Source of the DNA: Bacillus sp. AFS037270
GTDB lineage: Bacteria > Bacillota > Bacilli > Bacillales_B > DSM-18226
Direction: 5' to 3'
Assembly: GCF_002585305.1 (NCBI RefSeq)
Contig: NZ_NUNF01000052.1
Location: forward strand, 6,297-70,296
DNA length: 64,000 nucleotides
Made by a program: the position numbers and the translations under genes. Below are positions 25,979 to 35,056 of this stretch, piece after piece. The notes below the pieces were generated by a model. It had not been told where the DNA came from. It did not search any database and saw nothing but the letters and a program-made list of their open reading frames with translations. Position 1 is the stretch's first letter. Every line of letters begins with the position of its first letter.

Positions 25979-27613
25979 TTAAACAGTTTGATTGTTTAAT
26001 CTTTCAAGCTCTTCCTCTATTCTTGTTAAGTCAATGCGTTCAAATAACTGTTCCACGTTTAATAACCGTATTGGTTTAATCGAAAAAGAACTCCAATTTG
26101 TTTCTGGTAGATTTAACATGTTTTTAACTTTTTCACTTGAGAAAGGAAGAAACGGAGTCAATATATGTGCTAAATTTCCAATAAGATAGACACAATTGGC
26201 AAGTGTTTGTTTACAGGATTCCGGTTCTTGGTGTATTTGCTTCCAAGGCTGCTGTTCATCAAAGTATTTATTTGCATACCTAACCAATTCAAAAACCTTT
26301 TCCAAGCCTTGTTTGAAAGAGGTATGTTCAATCAAGGCTCCTACTTCATTATATAAATGATTAACCTTTTCTTGTATGGATGGAGTGATGTCATTTTCAG
26401 GTATAACACCCTCAAATGACTTTTGAATAAACTTCAATGTGCGATTGACGAAGTTACCATATGCCCCCAATAATTCACTGTTGTGACTATAAATGAATTC
26501 CTTCCAAGAAAAATCAGCATCCCGGGTTTCTGGTGCATTGATAGTTAAAAAGTAACGGATTGAATCAGGCTCATATCTATCCAATAGTTCTGGAACCCAA
26601 ACGGCCCAATTCTTACTTGTCGACAACTTTTTCTTTTCTAATGTAAGATACTCGTTTGAAACAATATGTGTTGGTAATGGATCTATTCCAAGACCAGCCA
26701 GGATTCCTGCCCATATGATCGAATGAAACGGGATATTATCTTTTCCGTGAACATAATAGGATGTGGCCGAAGTATTCCAGAATGTTGAATCGTCCTGATT
26801 CGTTTCTTTCGCCCAAAGTTTACTGGCTGTATAGTATCCCGAAACCGCTTCAATCCAAACGTAGATTTTTTTATCCTCATAACCTGCAACTGGAACGCTT
26901 ACTCCAATAGGCAAATCTCTCGAAACTGCGCGATCCTGCAAACCTTCCTTTAAATATCTTTTCGTCAATGATATGGCATTTTCACGCCATAGTTTATTGA
27001 TGTCAGCTGCTTGAGTGTAGTTCTCTAAAAGTGCTTGGAAGGAACTTAACGAAAAGTAAAAATGTTCCGTCTTTCTCGTTGTAGGGGGGTTTCCGCAAAT
27101 TTTACAAGTTCTCTCTAATAACTCAAGTGGCTCTAAAACACTTGAACAAAAATCACATTGATCTCCACGTGCTTTTGAACCGCAATGGGGGCAAATGCCT
27201 TCAACATAGCGATCAGGTAAAAATTGCTGATCATGTTCACAATAGGTTTGTTCGATTTCTTTTTTATAAATAAGCCCTTTTGAAAGGAGACTTATAAATA
27301 TTTCTTGGACGATTCTGTGGTGATGTACGGTATCCGTTCTTGTATAGGTATCGTATGAAAATCCTAATCTAGAAAAACAATCTGCAAATTCTTGATGATA
27401 ACGATCGGCAATCTCTTTTGGCGACACTCCTTCTTGTTTTGCTCTAATTGTAATAGGTGTCCCATTACAATCACTGCCTGATACATATAACACTTTTTCA
27501 CCTTTTAGACGGTAATACCTTGCTAAAATATCACCAGGTAACAAACTTGAAATATGTCCAAGATGTAAAGAGCCATTAGCATAGGCCCAAGCACCACCAA
27601 TAAATATACTCAT
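25979..27613 (-). CDS. metG: methionyl-tRNA synthetase, short type (second MetRS)
   Basis: Charges tRNA-Met with methionine. 544 residues from the ATG at 27613 (AGGGAGGA upstream); a start at 27637 is not supported by a ribosome site. HIGH appears as HLGH (17-20) and KMSKS as KLSTS (in [12 protein letters not shown]). Four Cys pairs form a zinc knuckle region (CPHCGSK, CDFCSS, CKICGN). Unlike the main B. subtilis MetRS (about 664 residues) it lacks a C-terminal EMAP-like tRNA-binding domain. This architecture matches the MetRS2 type known as a second, horizontally spread copy in B. anthracis and pneumococcus. Controlled by a methionine T-box in the 330-nt leader. Confidence 0.9.
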   Translation of the reverse strand: MSIFIGGAWAYANGSLHLGHISSLLPGDILARYYRLKGEKVLYVSGSDCNGTPITIRAKQEGVSPKEIADRYHQEFADCFSRLGFSYDTYTRTDTVHHHRIVQEIFISLLSKGLIYKKEIEQTYCEHDQQFLPDRYVEGICPHCGSKARGDQCDFCSSVLEPLELLERTCKICGNPPTTRKTEHFYFSLSSFQALLENYTQAADINKLWRENAISLTKRYLKEGLQDRAVSRDLPIGVSVPVAGYEDKKIYVWIEAVSGYYTASKLWAKETNQDDSTFWNTSATSYYVHGKDNIPFHSIIWAGILAGLGIDPLPTHIVSNEYLTLEKKKLSTSKNWAVWVPELLDRYEPDSIRYFLTINAPETRDADFSWKEFIYSHNSELLGAYGNFVNRTLKFIQKSFEGVIPENDITPSIQEKVNHLYNEVGALIEHTSFKQGLEKVFELVRYANKYFDEQQPWKQIHQEPESCKQTLANCVYLIGNLAHILTPFLPFSSEKVKNMLNLPETNWSSFSIKPIRLLNVEQLFERIDLTRIEEELERLNNQTV

Positions 27614-27644
27614 TAATAAAATCCTCCCTAAAAACAAATTTAAT

Positions 27645-27950
27645 AAAAAAACAAAAAAACCCCGACCTTAACTGTAATGTTAAGGACGAGGTTTGAATTC
27701 CACGTGATACCACCTTATTTTGCAAATAGCTCACACTAGTTGCCTCTACAAGTACGGAGTTAGAAAGCTACTCTTATACTGTGACTTTGATAACGAGTGC
27801 CAAAACTCGTCGCAGCCTACTAATACAATAATGTATATTCAGTACGAAGCTCAGAGACCATTGTTCAAATGAGCGTTTTTGCTTCTTTTCAGCTGCCGAA
27901 GCTCTCTGTGGAAAACAACTTCATTTTACTTTTTCTCTTCAATGCCTTTT
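27645..27950 (-). promoter_or_regulatory. T-box leader with methionine specifier, antiterminator and terminator
   Basis: On the minus strand the T-box motif reads AAGGTGGTATCACGTG (27701-27716). It is followed by a terminator stem (CCTCGTCCTTAAC and GTTAAGGTCGGGG, 27660-27692) ending in seven T. Upstream, the Stem I sequence includes AGAGAGCTTCGG and GAACAATGGTCTCTGAGC, giving the specifier codon ATG (27859-27861), that is methionine. Uncharged tRNA-Met is predicted to stabilise the antiterminator and switch on metG. Confidence 0.93.
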
Positions 27951-27966
27951 TTTGTTAATTAACAAT

Positions 27967-27995
27967 AGTTTAGTCAATGTATGAAGTCAAGTCAA
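27967..27995 (-). promoter_or_regulatory. sigma-A promoter of the metG T-box transcript
   Basis: Minus strand TTGACT (27990-27995), 17-nt spacer, TAAACT (27967-27972). Confidence 0.7.
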
Positions 27996-28101
27996 TATTA
28001 AAATATTTTATATATTTAAATTATTCTAATCAACTTCATATCTTATCAATCAACTGACGAGCACTAATATAATAAGATGTCAAAAAGGTTGGTGATTTAC
28101 T

Positions 28102-28290
28102 TTGCTGGCAGCATTAATTGTCATTGTAATTGGAATCTTATTTATATTGTTAGGATCGCTCTTTTGGAACAAAGGCCTAACCGAAGAAGCTGCGCCTATT
28201 TGTTGGATTATTGGCTTAATTTTATTCTCATTAGGTTTCGTCAGTTTATTTAATCATAAGATCTTGGAAATTCTTTTCAACTATCTGTAA
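28102..28290 (+). CDS. small two-span membrane protein, unknown
   Basis: 62 residues with two hydrophobic segments (2-22 and 33-53) separated by KGLTEEAAP. It starts at a TTG (28102) with AAGGTTGGTG upstream. Nothing is recognised beyond membrane topology, and the non-ATG start lowers confidence. Confidence 0.5.
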   Translation: MLAALIVIVIGILFILLGSLFWNKGLTEEAAPICWIIGLILFSLGFVSLFNHKILEILFNYL

Positions 28291-28400
28291 AAATGTCTGA
28301 AAATGTCATTGAAATATTGAGATAAAAAAACTCTTTGTAATTGTTTTTTAAACTCGAAATACTAAGGGGATACCCATTATTTTGGGATAGTTCTCGTTAT

Positions 28401-28435
28401 AATGGAAGCATAAGAACCGTCCCCATGCTTCCATT
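28401..28435. repeat. REP-like hairpin with AAGAACCGTCCCC loop
   Basis: Perfect 11-bp stem AATGGAAGCAT (28401-28411) and ATGCTTCCATT (28425-28435) around a loop containing AGAACCGTCCCC. From memory, hairpins with this loop (GGGGACGGTTCT) recur in Bacillus-type genomes next to REP-associated transposase genes. It also sits just beyond the stop of the PBP gene, but no T-run follows on that strand. Confidence 0.5.
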
Positions 28436-28439
28436 CAAC

Positions 28440-30611
28440 TTAGTCCTTTTTATTTTTCCCCTTGGCCTTGCCTTTTCCCTTACCATTTTGATTTTTTTGA
28501 TCCTTAGATTGAGATTTTTCATCTTCATTATTATTTTCAATCTTTTTAGGAGTTGCTTTTTCTTTGTTGATTTTAGGTTTTACAGGGATTTCTGCTGAGC
28601 TGTTTCCTTTTATATATAGTTCATTATTGTAGCTGTAAACACTATCTGGCTGCTGAAAATTGGATGAGTCTGTTCCAAAGGATTGCATCATGGCTTTAAA
28701 CATATACTGAGCAATTTTCGTCGTATTTCCAGCCATATAGTTTCCAGATCCGTTTTGTGCATATCCAGTCCAGACTGCCATGGTGTATTGTGGTGTATAT
28801 CCAGCAAACCAGCTGTCATTTGTTGCAGTACTTGGATAACCATATCTTGCACGAGTTTTTGCATCAAAATTGGTTGTTCCTGTTTTCCCGGCAACATCTA
28901 ATCCTGGGACGTTTGCAGTAGTCCCTGTCCCCTCATTTACGACTGATCGTAACATATCCGTTACCATATAGGCAGTGTAATCCTGCATTACACGTTTTGG
29001 TTTTTCGGCAAAATTAACGACTTTACCATTTGGAAAAACAACTTTTTGGACAAAGTGTGGTTTATTGTACACACCATCGTTTCCAAAAGCACTGTACGCT
29101 CCAGCCATTTCTACAGGATTGACGGTATTACTCCCAATTGAATAAGATTCATATACTTGGTTATTTTTAAAAGTAATCCCTAACTGTTCTGCAAAGTTCT
29201 TGGACCTATCAAGTCCAACCTCTCTAAGCGTTAGTAGCGCAGGAATATTATAGGATTTTTCAAGTGCTGTCCTAATCGTAAGTAATCCATGATATTGGTG
29301 ATCCCAGTTTGAAATGGGCTGGCCGGTTGAATAGAAAGTCGCTTGATCATTGATTAAATGGGCAGTGGACCATTTTAACTTTTCTATCGCAGGGCCATAG
29401 TCAAAAATCGGCTTAAATGAAGATCCTGGCTGGCGATTTAAATCGACTGCAAAGTTGTTACCAAGGAATTGTGCTTTATAGTCGTTCCGCCCACTTCCAA
29501 TCGCCCTGACTTCCCCTGTCTTTGTATCTAAAAAGACGAAAGCTCCCTGAAAACTCGCATCTGGATAGGCAATGACTTCATTGGTATTCATTATTTTATC
29601 TGCATAATCCTGTGCTTTTGGATCCAGTGTCGTATAAATAGATAACCCATCCGTGCTGATGTCAACATCCTTCAGTTTTCCCTTTACTTCTTTCACTACT
29701 GCATCCAAAAAGGCCTCGTAAGGCATACTTTGTTGTGTGGTTTTTTCTACTAGCCCCTCTGTTACGGGAACTTTTGCTGCTTCCTTCATTTGTTCCACTG
29801 TTATATAACCATCTCTCAGCATCGAACTTAAAACAATATTACGGCGTTTCGTGGCATCATCTCTGTTTTCTGGCTTTGTTGGATCATAATTATTTGGACT
29901 TTGTGGCAGTCCCGCTAGCATTGCCGCCTGTGCCAGCGTCAATTTGTCCAATTCATCCGCTTCAATACCATAGTAATTCTTTGCTGCTGTGGCCACACCA
30001 TATGATCGGTTTCCAAGGTAGATTTTGTTTAAGTACATCATTAAAATATCATGCTTAGAATATTTTTGTTCTAACTGATATGCCAAGTCCCATTCTTGAA
30101 CTTTTCGCTTTAATGTTTTCTCAGGAGTTAAAAATGAGTTTTTAATCACCTGCTGCGTAATGGTACTACCGCCCTGTGAACCGAAATCTCCTGTTACATT
30201 CACTAAAATAGCCTTAACCGTCCTTTTGATGTCGATTCCATGATGTTCATAAAAGTGGGAATCCTCCGTAGCAATAAACGCATGTTCGAGCACTTTGGGA
30301 ACTTGTTCATACGTAATTTTTGTTCGCTTTTCCTTACCATATTCATATAAAAAGTTTCCATTTTCATCATAAAATTTCGTCGAAAGCGGATCTACCAGTT
30401 TAGAAGAATCCAATTTAGGCACATCCTTAATCATGGAAGCGAACGTTATCGCTCCTGCTCCTGTTGAAACGAGTCCAAGCACCAGACAGACAATAATGAC
30501 CTTCTTTAACAAGGAAGTTTTTTTCGGGATTCGATTACTCCTTTGTTCATTCTGTCTTTCTCTTTCTGCTCGTTTTCGCTCTTCACGAGATTGATATGTT
30601 TCTTCTGACAT
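28440..30611 (-). CDS. class A penicillin-binding protein
   Basis: 723 residues, bifunctional peptidoglycan synthase anchored by one N-terminal span (about 33-57). Glycosyltransferase domain (about 80-250): EDSHFYEHHGIDIKR with its catalytic Glu, and GGSTITQQVIKN. Transpeptidase domain (about 330-620): SSFK in RQPGSSFKP (active Ser), SYN in LEKSYNIPA, and KTGT in VAGKTGTTNF. The C-terminus is a Lys/Gly-rich disordered tail (KGKGKAKGKNKKD). Size is close to B. subtilis PbpF/PbpG rather than PonA. Start at 30611 with GGGGAGAG. Single gene. Confidence 0.95.
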   Translation of the reverse strand: MSEETYQSREERKRAERERQNEQRSNRIPKKTSLLKKVIIVCLVLGLVSTGAGAITFASMIKDVPKLDSSKLVDPLSTKFYDENGNFLYEYGKEKRTKITYEQVPKVLEHAFIATEDSHFYEHHGIDIKRTVKAILVNVTGDFGSQGGSTITQQVIKNSFLTPEKTLKRKVQEWDLAYQLEQKYSKHDILMMYLNKIYLGNRSYGVATAAKNYYGIEADELDKLTLAQAAMLAGLPQSPNNYDPTKPENRDDATKRRNIVLSSMLRDGYITVEQMKEAAKVPVTEGLVEKTTQQSMPYEAFLDAVVKEVKGKLKDVDISTDGLSIYTTLDPKAQDYADKIMNTNEVIAYPDASFQGAFVFLDTKTGEVRAIGSGRNDYKAQFLGNNFAVDLNRQPGSSFKPIFDYGPAIEKLKWSTAHLINDQATFYSTGQPISNWDHQYHGLLTIRTALEKSYNIPALLTLREVGLDRSKNFAEQLGITFKNNQVYESYSIGSNTVNPVEMAGAYSAFGNDGVYNKPHFVQKVVFPNGKVVNFAEKPKRVMQDYTAYMVTDMLRSVVNEGTGTTANVPGLDVAGKTGTTNFDAKTRARYGYPSTATNDSWFAGYTPQYTMAVWTGYAQNGSGNYMAGNTTKIAQYMFKAMMQSFGTDSSNFQQPDSVYSYNNELYIKGNSSAEIPVKPKINKEKATPKKIENNNEDEKSQSKDQKNQNGKGKGKAKGKNKKD

Positions 30612-30670
30612 TCATCTTCTCTCCCCTGTATAATTGGTTACTCAAAGTTGATTTAAGAGGCAATAATCAG

Positions 30671-30910
30671 TTACAACATATGGATAAGATTATATTTAAG
30701 CCGTTTCTTTTCATTTACGCGTATATAACGGATTAAGGAACTATTAATCCAGCAATCTCCTTTACTGTCCTTCGCAAGAAAGTATTTCCGTTGTTCGATT
30801 TTTTCTAGTATTTCTTGGACCACATCTTCTTTTTTAATAGTTGACTCTTTCATTATTCTTTCTCTTTTTATATCGTTTTCTAAGGTATAACAAACCACAA
30901 ACTCCTTCAA
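30671..30910 (-). CDS. small protein of unknown function
   Basis: 79 residues, charged, with KKEDVVQEILEKIEQRKYF and GDCWINSSLIRYIRVN as notable parts; no hydrophobic segment. The frame opens with a TTG at 30910 preceded by GGGAGAG. An ATG at 30853 with GAGAAAG upstream would give 60 residues instead. Not recognised. It is a separate small gene upstream of the PBP gene. Confidence 0.5.
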   Translation of the reverse strand: MKEFVVCYTLENDIKRERIMKESTIKKEDVVQEILEKIEQRKYFLAKDSKGDCWINSSLIRYIRVNEKKRLKYNLIHML

Positions 30911-31142
30911 AAAAACTCTCCCCTATTCCCTTGTTCATGAAGTTGATTTTAATGTTAATAATAGCTGAACAGAAAAAAATATCCATTCTTTATTAAACTA
31001 TATATAAATATTCGTAAGAAATCTAATTTTTATGAGGGAATTAATCTTTAAAATTTAATTGTAATAATATTAACCTAAAAAAAATATAAAAATCGACCAA
31101 TCCAATCACTCATTTTAATGACTAAAAATGCTTCTAAACTAG

Positions 31143-31177
31143 AAAGTGAGCAAGTCCTATAGAACCTTGCTCACTTT
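31143..31177 (-). terminator. terminator of guaC
   Basis: AAAGTGAGCAAG and CTTGCTCACTTT form a perfect 12-bp stem with an 11-nt loop, 32 nt after the guaC stop. The T-tract is short. Confidence 0.7.
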
Positions 31178-31208
31178 ACATTACTTATATTTAGTTTAAA
31201 ACAATTCC

Positions 31209-32192
31209 TTAATAGATCTTATCTCCATTGAAAATAGAATTCTTAACAATGACATAATCTACATTTCGAATTGCTGAGAGCTTGTTACCGCCAGCATAGG
31301 AAATTGAAGATTGCAAATCCTGCTCCATTTCCACTAGGGTATCCTGTAAAGACCCTTTAAATTTAACATACATCTTTTTGCCTTCGACATTTTTCTTCTC
31401 ACCTTTTTGAAACTCAGAAGCCGAACCAAAATACTCTTTATACAGTTCTCCGTCTTTTTCAACTGTTTCTCCTGGTGATTCTTCATGCCCTGCAAATAAC
31501 GAACCGATCATGACCATCGATGCTCCAAAGCGAACAGATTTGGCGATATCCCCATGTGTACGGATGCCTCCATCGGCAATAATAGGCTTGCTTGCTGCTT
31601 TTGCACACCATCTAAGTGCAGCTAATTGCCAGCCGCCAGTACCAAATCCTGTTTTAATTTTAGTAATACAAACCTTACCTGGGCCAATTCCCACTTTTGT
31701 GGCATCGGCACCGGCATGTTCCAATTCCCTAACTGCTTCAGGGGTTCCAACATTTCCTGCAATAACAAAGCTGCCAGGAAGGTGTTTCTTGATATGCTGA
31801 ATCATATTGATGACAGCATTAGAATGACCATGTGCAATATCAATTGTAATGTATTCTGGTGTAAGATTCTCTTCTGCTAATTCTTTTATAAAACGATACT
31901 CGTCTTCTTTGACGCCCACACTAATCGATGCATACAATCCTCGAGCTTGCATATCTTTAACAAAATCTAACCGTTTCTCAGGCTGAAAACGATGCATAAT
32001 ATAGAAGTAATTATTTTCCGCTAAATAAACTGCAATCTTCTCATCTATAATTGTCTGCATATTTGCTGGCACAACAGGCAGCTTAAACGTACGACCGCCA
32101 AATGTAACCGTTGTATCACATTCAGTCCGGCTGTTTACAATAGATTTTGCTGGAACAAGTTGAATATCCTCATAGTCAAATACATTATCCAT
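31209..32192 (-). CDS. guaC: GMP reductase
   Basis: Reduces GMP to IMP with NADPH. 327 residues, the usual size of the short bacterial type. The TIM-barrel signatures are visible: [12 protein letters not shown] at the N-terminus, [15 protein letters not shown] with the catalytic Cys, and [29 protein letters not shown] completes the phosphate site. There is no CBS domain, which distinguishes it from IMP dehydrogenase. The ATG at 32192 follows TGGAGTG. Upstream is a strong promoter with a PurR-like box and a 7-bp hairpin leader. Confidence 0.95.
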   Translation of the reverse strand: MDNVFDYEDIQLVPAKSIVNSRTECDTTVTFGGRTFKLPVVPANMQTIIDEKIAVYLAENNYFYIMHRFQPEKRLDFVKDMQARGLYASISVGVKEDEYRFIKELAEENLTPEYITIDIAHGHSNAVINMIQHIKKHLPGSFVIAGNVGTPEAVRELEHAGADATKVGIGPGKVCITKIKTGFGTGGWQLAALRWCAKAASKPIIADGGIRTHGDIAKSVRFGASMVMIGSLFAGHEESPGETVEKDGELYKEYFGSASEFQKGEKKNVEGKKMYVKFKGSLQDTLVEMEQDLQSSISYAGGNKLSAIRNVDYVIVKNSIFNGDKIY

Positions 32193-32276
32193 GTGTTTTC
32201 ACTCCATATTTTGGTTTTGTACTAAGAAATAGTTTTTAAATTAAAAATAACAGGTCTAATAAATGTAGTTTCCCGA

Positions 32277-32298
32277 AAGTGGACGGTTTCATCCACTT
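32277..32298 (-). other. leader hairpin of guaC
   Basis: AAGTGGA and TCCACTT form a 7-bp stem with an 8-nt loop, about 85 nt upstream of the start codon and about 40 nt after the predicted transcription start. It is not a T-tailed terminator. Whether it is regulatory is unknown. Confidence 0.4.
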
Positions 32299-32343
32299 CT
32301 TTAAGTTGAGTTTTAAATACTTATTATCTTAAACACAAAATCG

Positions 32344-32372
32344 ATTGTATAACACGAATATTAATTTGTCAA
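32344..32372 (-). promoter_or_regulatory. sigma-A promoter of guaC
   Basis: Minus-strand TTGACA (32367-32372), 17-nt spacer, TACAAT (32344-32349). Confidence 0.8.
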
Positions 32373-32394
32373 TTAATAAAAAATGTTCGTCTTT
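32350..32394. promoter_or_regulatory. candidate PurR box pair at the guaC promoter
   Basis: Minus strand AAAGACGAACATT (32382-32394) matches most of the PurBox consensus AWWWCCGAACWWT. An inverted, weaker copy TAACACGAATATT (plus strand) is at 32350-32362. The pair brackets the -35 element. GMP reductase is a known PurR target in B. subtilis. The 19-nt gap is slightly longer than usual. Confidence 0.45.
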
Positions 32395-32593
32395 TAGGCG
32401 AAAAGTATTCACTCAGAAAAAAAATCCAACATATTCACCATAATCGAAAGTTTATGCTGATTATTCTAACTTTTAATCCCTAATTCAATTTATCTTTGGT
32501 GAACTTTCCATTACTTCCAGTTCTTAGTGAAAATATGTTTTAATAAAATAAATAGTTTTATATTTTCCATGTTTATCAAGGAGGGATATTTTA

Positions 32594-33148
32594 ATGTTTA
32601 CAACTCAATACAAAATCACATTACCAAGTGATTATGATATGAATATCATCAAAAAAAGAGTGAAAAATAATGGTCATAAAACAGATGGATTTGAGGATTT
32701 AAAGTTCAAGCTTTATTTAATAACAGAAAAAGGAATCCAAGATAATATACAAAATAGTTATTGCCCTTTATATCTTTGGAAAGGTCATAACGGGCTAAAT
32801 CAGTTTTTATTTAATGGTTTTTATGACAATATTATAAATTCGTTTGGATGGCAGCAGATTAATATTTGTATTCCTCTAATAGATACAACTTCATCTAAAG
32901 TCATAGAGAACAACTATTTATTTCAAATTACAAGGGAAATACTACCACAAGAAAGTCTAAATAACTTAATAGAAAAAATAAGCGAAGAAATCCCCTCGGT
33001 TGAAGGCAGTGAATTTCTTGTTTCATACAACCCAGATAAATGGGAATATCATGTTTTCTATTTTTTAAACGATTTAAGTAAATTACCAGAAACAAATGGG
33101 GTCATCTATACAATCTTACATATATCTCAAGAAGAAATACCTATTTAA
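32594..33148 (+). CDS. DUF4865 family protein
   Basis: 184 residues. The start FTTQYKITLPSDYDMNIIKKRV and the following DGFEDLKFKLYLITEKGI with PLYLWKGHNGLNQFLFNGF are diagnostic of the DUF4865 family (about 180-190 residues). The family is cytosolic and its function is not known. The ATG at 32594 has AAGGAGGG upstream. Monocistronic, ended by a strong terminator. Low GC and many Asn/Ile codons, in line with its surroundings. Confidence 0.8.
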   Translation: MFTTQYKITLPSDYDMNIIKKRVKNNGHKTDGFEDLKFKLYLITEKGIQDNIQNSYCPLYLWKGHNGLNQFLFNGFYDNIINSFGWQQINICIPLIDTTSSKVIENNYLFQITREILPQESLNNLIEKISEEIPSVEGSEFLVSYNPDKWEYHVFYFLNDLSKLPETNGVIYTILHISQEEIPI

Positions 33149-33155
33149 GAACAAT

Positions 33156-33194
33156 AAAAAAGTGAGGATCGATGCGTTCGGTCCTCACTTTTTT
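33156..33194 (+). terminator. terminator of the DUF4865 gene
   Basis: AAAAAAGTGAGGA (33156-33168) and TCCTCACTTTTTT (33182-33194), a perfect 13-bp stem. Confidence 0.9.
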
Positions 33195-33277
33195 CGTCTA
33201 TTCAAAAAATAATTTACAAAAAACTATTCAAAAATATAAGAAAAAATATTCAAATCCTTTTTAGATTGGTCGGAATT

Positions 33278-33463
33278 TTAACTTCCGCCCTGATTCTTTC
33301 TTTTATTCAGTAACTTTTTCACATTCTCCTTGGGGATCCAGCAATTAAATTTGTAGTTCGGCTTTGTTTCATAACCTAATCGGCTGCAATAATAGTTTAT
33401 TCCTTCTGATTTTTTCTCCGCTCTAAAATTTTCGCATGTTGCACAGCAATGGAAATCTTTCAT
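33278..33463 (-). CDS. small Cys-rich protein, probably metal-binding
   Basis: 61 residues from the ATG at 33463 (AAAGGTG upstream). It contains FHCCATCENF, then YYCSRLGYETKPNYKFNCW: a Cys-Cys-x2-Cys cluster plus two more Cys. The order suggests a zinc or Fe-S site. This pattern recurs in many uncharacterised Bacillaceae proteins, but no function is known to me. Located just downstream of the ribonucleotide reductase and flavodoxin genes, though separated by 45 nt. Confidence 0.65.
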   Translation of the reverse strand: MKDFHCCATCENFRAEKKSEGINYYCSRLGYETKPNYKFNCWIPKENVKKLLNKRKNQGGS

Positions 33464-33507
33464 GGACACCAGCACCTTTGCATCAGAAATATCATGGTGA
33501 TTTTATC

Positions 33508-33987
33508 CTATTTTTGTTGTAGTTTATTCTTCAAATCTGATTTGTGAGCTAATTGATTTAACCTTTTTATTATCGAATCCACAAAATTTTGACTGCGCTG
33601 GAAGTCCTGTATTTGCGGAAGCAGTTCAACCTTCAACGTGGCAGCAAGGTTTGTGTGAACGTATAACATATCCCGAAACAAATTGACGGCACCACAATAG
33701 TTCGGATAAAAGCTATCTCCGGTTCCGAAAACTGCTGTAACCAAGTCTTTATTGTTAAGCTCCTCTAATGCTTGATAGAGTTTCCACATTTCTTTAGGAA
33801 TTTCACCATCTCCCCAAGTATAGGTCCCAATCGCAATCGCATCATAGATTCTTAAATAAGCAGGAGAAAAGTCTTCAACCCTATACATCATTACGTCGAC
33901 CGAATGGCCGAGGAAGTTCCGATAAATTACTTCGGCTAATTCTTTCGTGTTTCCAGTAACAGACGAATAAACAATCGCAATCTTCAT
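33508..33987 (-). CDS. flavodoxin
   Basis: 159 residues from the ATG at 33987. FMN phosphate loop: YSSVTGNTKELAE. Flavin-flanking loops: GTYTWGDGEIPKEM and FGTGDSFYPNYCGAV. The longer frame upstream overlaps the end of the R2 gene and is not used: the R2 stop TAA is followed by a single G and this ATG. It is therefore the third gene of the nrdAB operon. It is a short-chain flavodoxin of the YkuN/P type, longer than NrdI (about 130 residues). Such proteins donate electrons; a role in maintaining or activating the R2 cofactor is likely by position, but not shown. Confidence 0.88.
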   Translation of the reverse strand: MKIAIVYSSVTGNTKELAEVIYRNFLGHSVDVMMYRVEDFSPAYLRIYDAIAIGTYTWGDGEIPKEMWKLYQALEELNNKDLVTAVFGTGDSFYPNYCGAVNLFRDMLYVHTNLAATLKVELLPQIQDFQRSQNFVDSIIKRLNQLAHKSDLKNKLQQK

Positions 33988-33988
33988 C

Positions 33989-35032
33989 TTATAATTCGTC
34001 AAACCCATTGGACTGTGAAACTTTTGAGTAGGTCCTTGATTTTTGCTCAAAGAAATCCGACTTCGTCTCATTCACCATGTCATCTCCAAACACTTGAATC
34101 CATGGCATAGGGTTTATTTTTTCAGAATAAAGATTGTTTAATCCTAACTGTCTCAACCGTTTATTTGCAAGATATTCGACATACTCTTCAAATTCCTGTA
34201 AATCAATACCCTTTATATCAGCTAAAATGTAATGAGCCCATTCCTTCTCCAGCTCGACCGCCTCGTTAATGGTTTGATACACATAGTTGATATTCTCTTC
34301 TGTATGAAGAGCAGGATTTTCCGTTAAAAGAATGCGGATAAACTGGGCAATAAAGTAGGCATGCTGCATTTCATCACGCTGGATATAACTGATCATGGTA
34401 CTGGTTTTCATCATTTTTTGCTGACGAGCTAAATGATAGAAAAAAGCAAACCCTGCGTAAAAATAAATGCCTTCAAGATTAATGGAATTCACACATAATT
34501 GAAATAACGATTGTGGCGTCGGATTCTCTCTAAAATTCTCATACGCATCTAAAATCAATTGATCTCTCTTCCTAACAATCGGATCCATTTTGGCTTGATT
34601 GAAGCGCTCATTTTGTTCGCCAATTGGAACTAATGAGCTTAAGATATAGGAATAGGATTCATTATGGACCGCTTCTTGCTGTGAAATCACGGCAAAGATT
34701 GCTTTGAAGCTAGAGTCTGTTACATAATCCATGACCTGACTCATCGTCGGTGTTTGCAGGCTGTCAAGTGAAGCAAGCTGTGTGTTTATTCGCAGGAAAA
34801 CATCTTTTTCTGTTTCACTTAGGGAATCCCACTGTTTAATATCATCCTGCATATTAATTTCTTGCGCCTTCCAAAAATTCGCAAGCAGGGTTTGATACAA
34901 ATCATACATTTTTGGATAGGCGATATCATTCCAATTCAACAAACCTGAAGACTTGCCATTGATAATTCCGGTTGACTTATTAGGATATTCCGGGTTTAAT
35001 AGTTTAATTTTGGTTAATGGTGTATGATTCAT
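33989..35032 (-). CDS. nrdB: class I ribonucleotide reductase, small subunit R2
   Basis: 347 residues. The ferritin-like di-metal ligands are all visible: Asp in ASLDSLQTPT, Glu and His in SQQEAVHNES, Glu in NLEGIYFYAGF, and Glu and His in RDEMQHAYF. The radical Tyr is present (HNESYSYI). The C-terminus, which docks to R1, ends SNGFDEL. It generates the tyrosyl radical used by the large subunit to make deoxyribonucleotides. The sequence is not the B. subtilis NrdF type. Second gene in the operon, 24 nt after the R1 gene. Confidence 0.93.
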   Translation of the reverse strand: MNHTPLTKIKLLNPEYPNKSTGIINGKSSGLLNWNDIAYPKMYDLYQTLLANFWKAQEINMQDDIKQWDSLSETEKDVFLRINTQLASLDSLQTPTMSQVMDYVTDSSFKAIFAVISQQEAVHNESYSYILSSLVPIGEQNERFNQAKMDPIVRKRDQLILDAYENFRENPTPQSLFQLCVNSINLEGIYFYAGFAFFYHLARQQKMMKTSTMISYIQRDEMQHAYFIAQFIRILLTENPALHTEENINYVYQTINEAVELEKEWAHYILADIKGIDLQEFEEYVEYLANKRLRQLGLNNLYSEKINPMPWIQVFGDDMVNETKSDFFEQKSRTYSKVSQSNGFDEL

Positions 35033-35056
35033 TTTGTAATTTCCTCCCTTTGTTCA

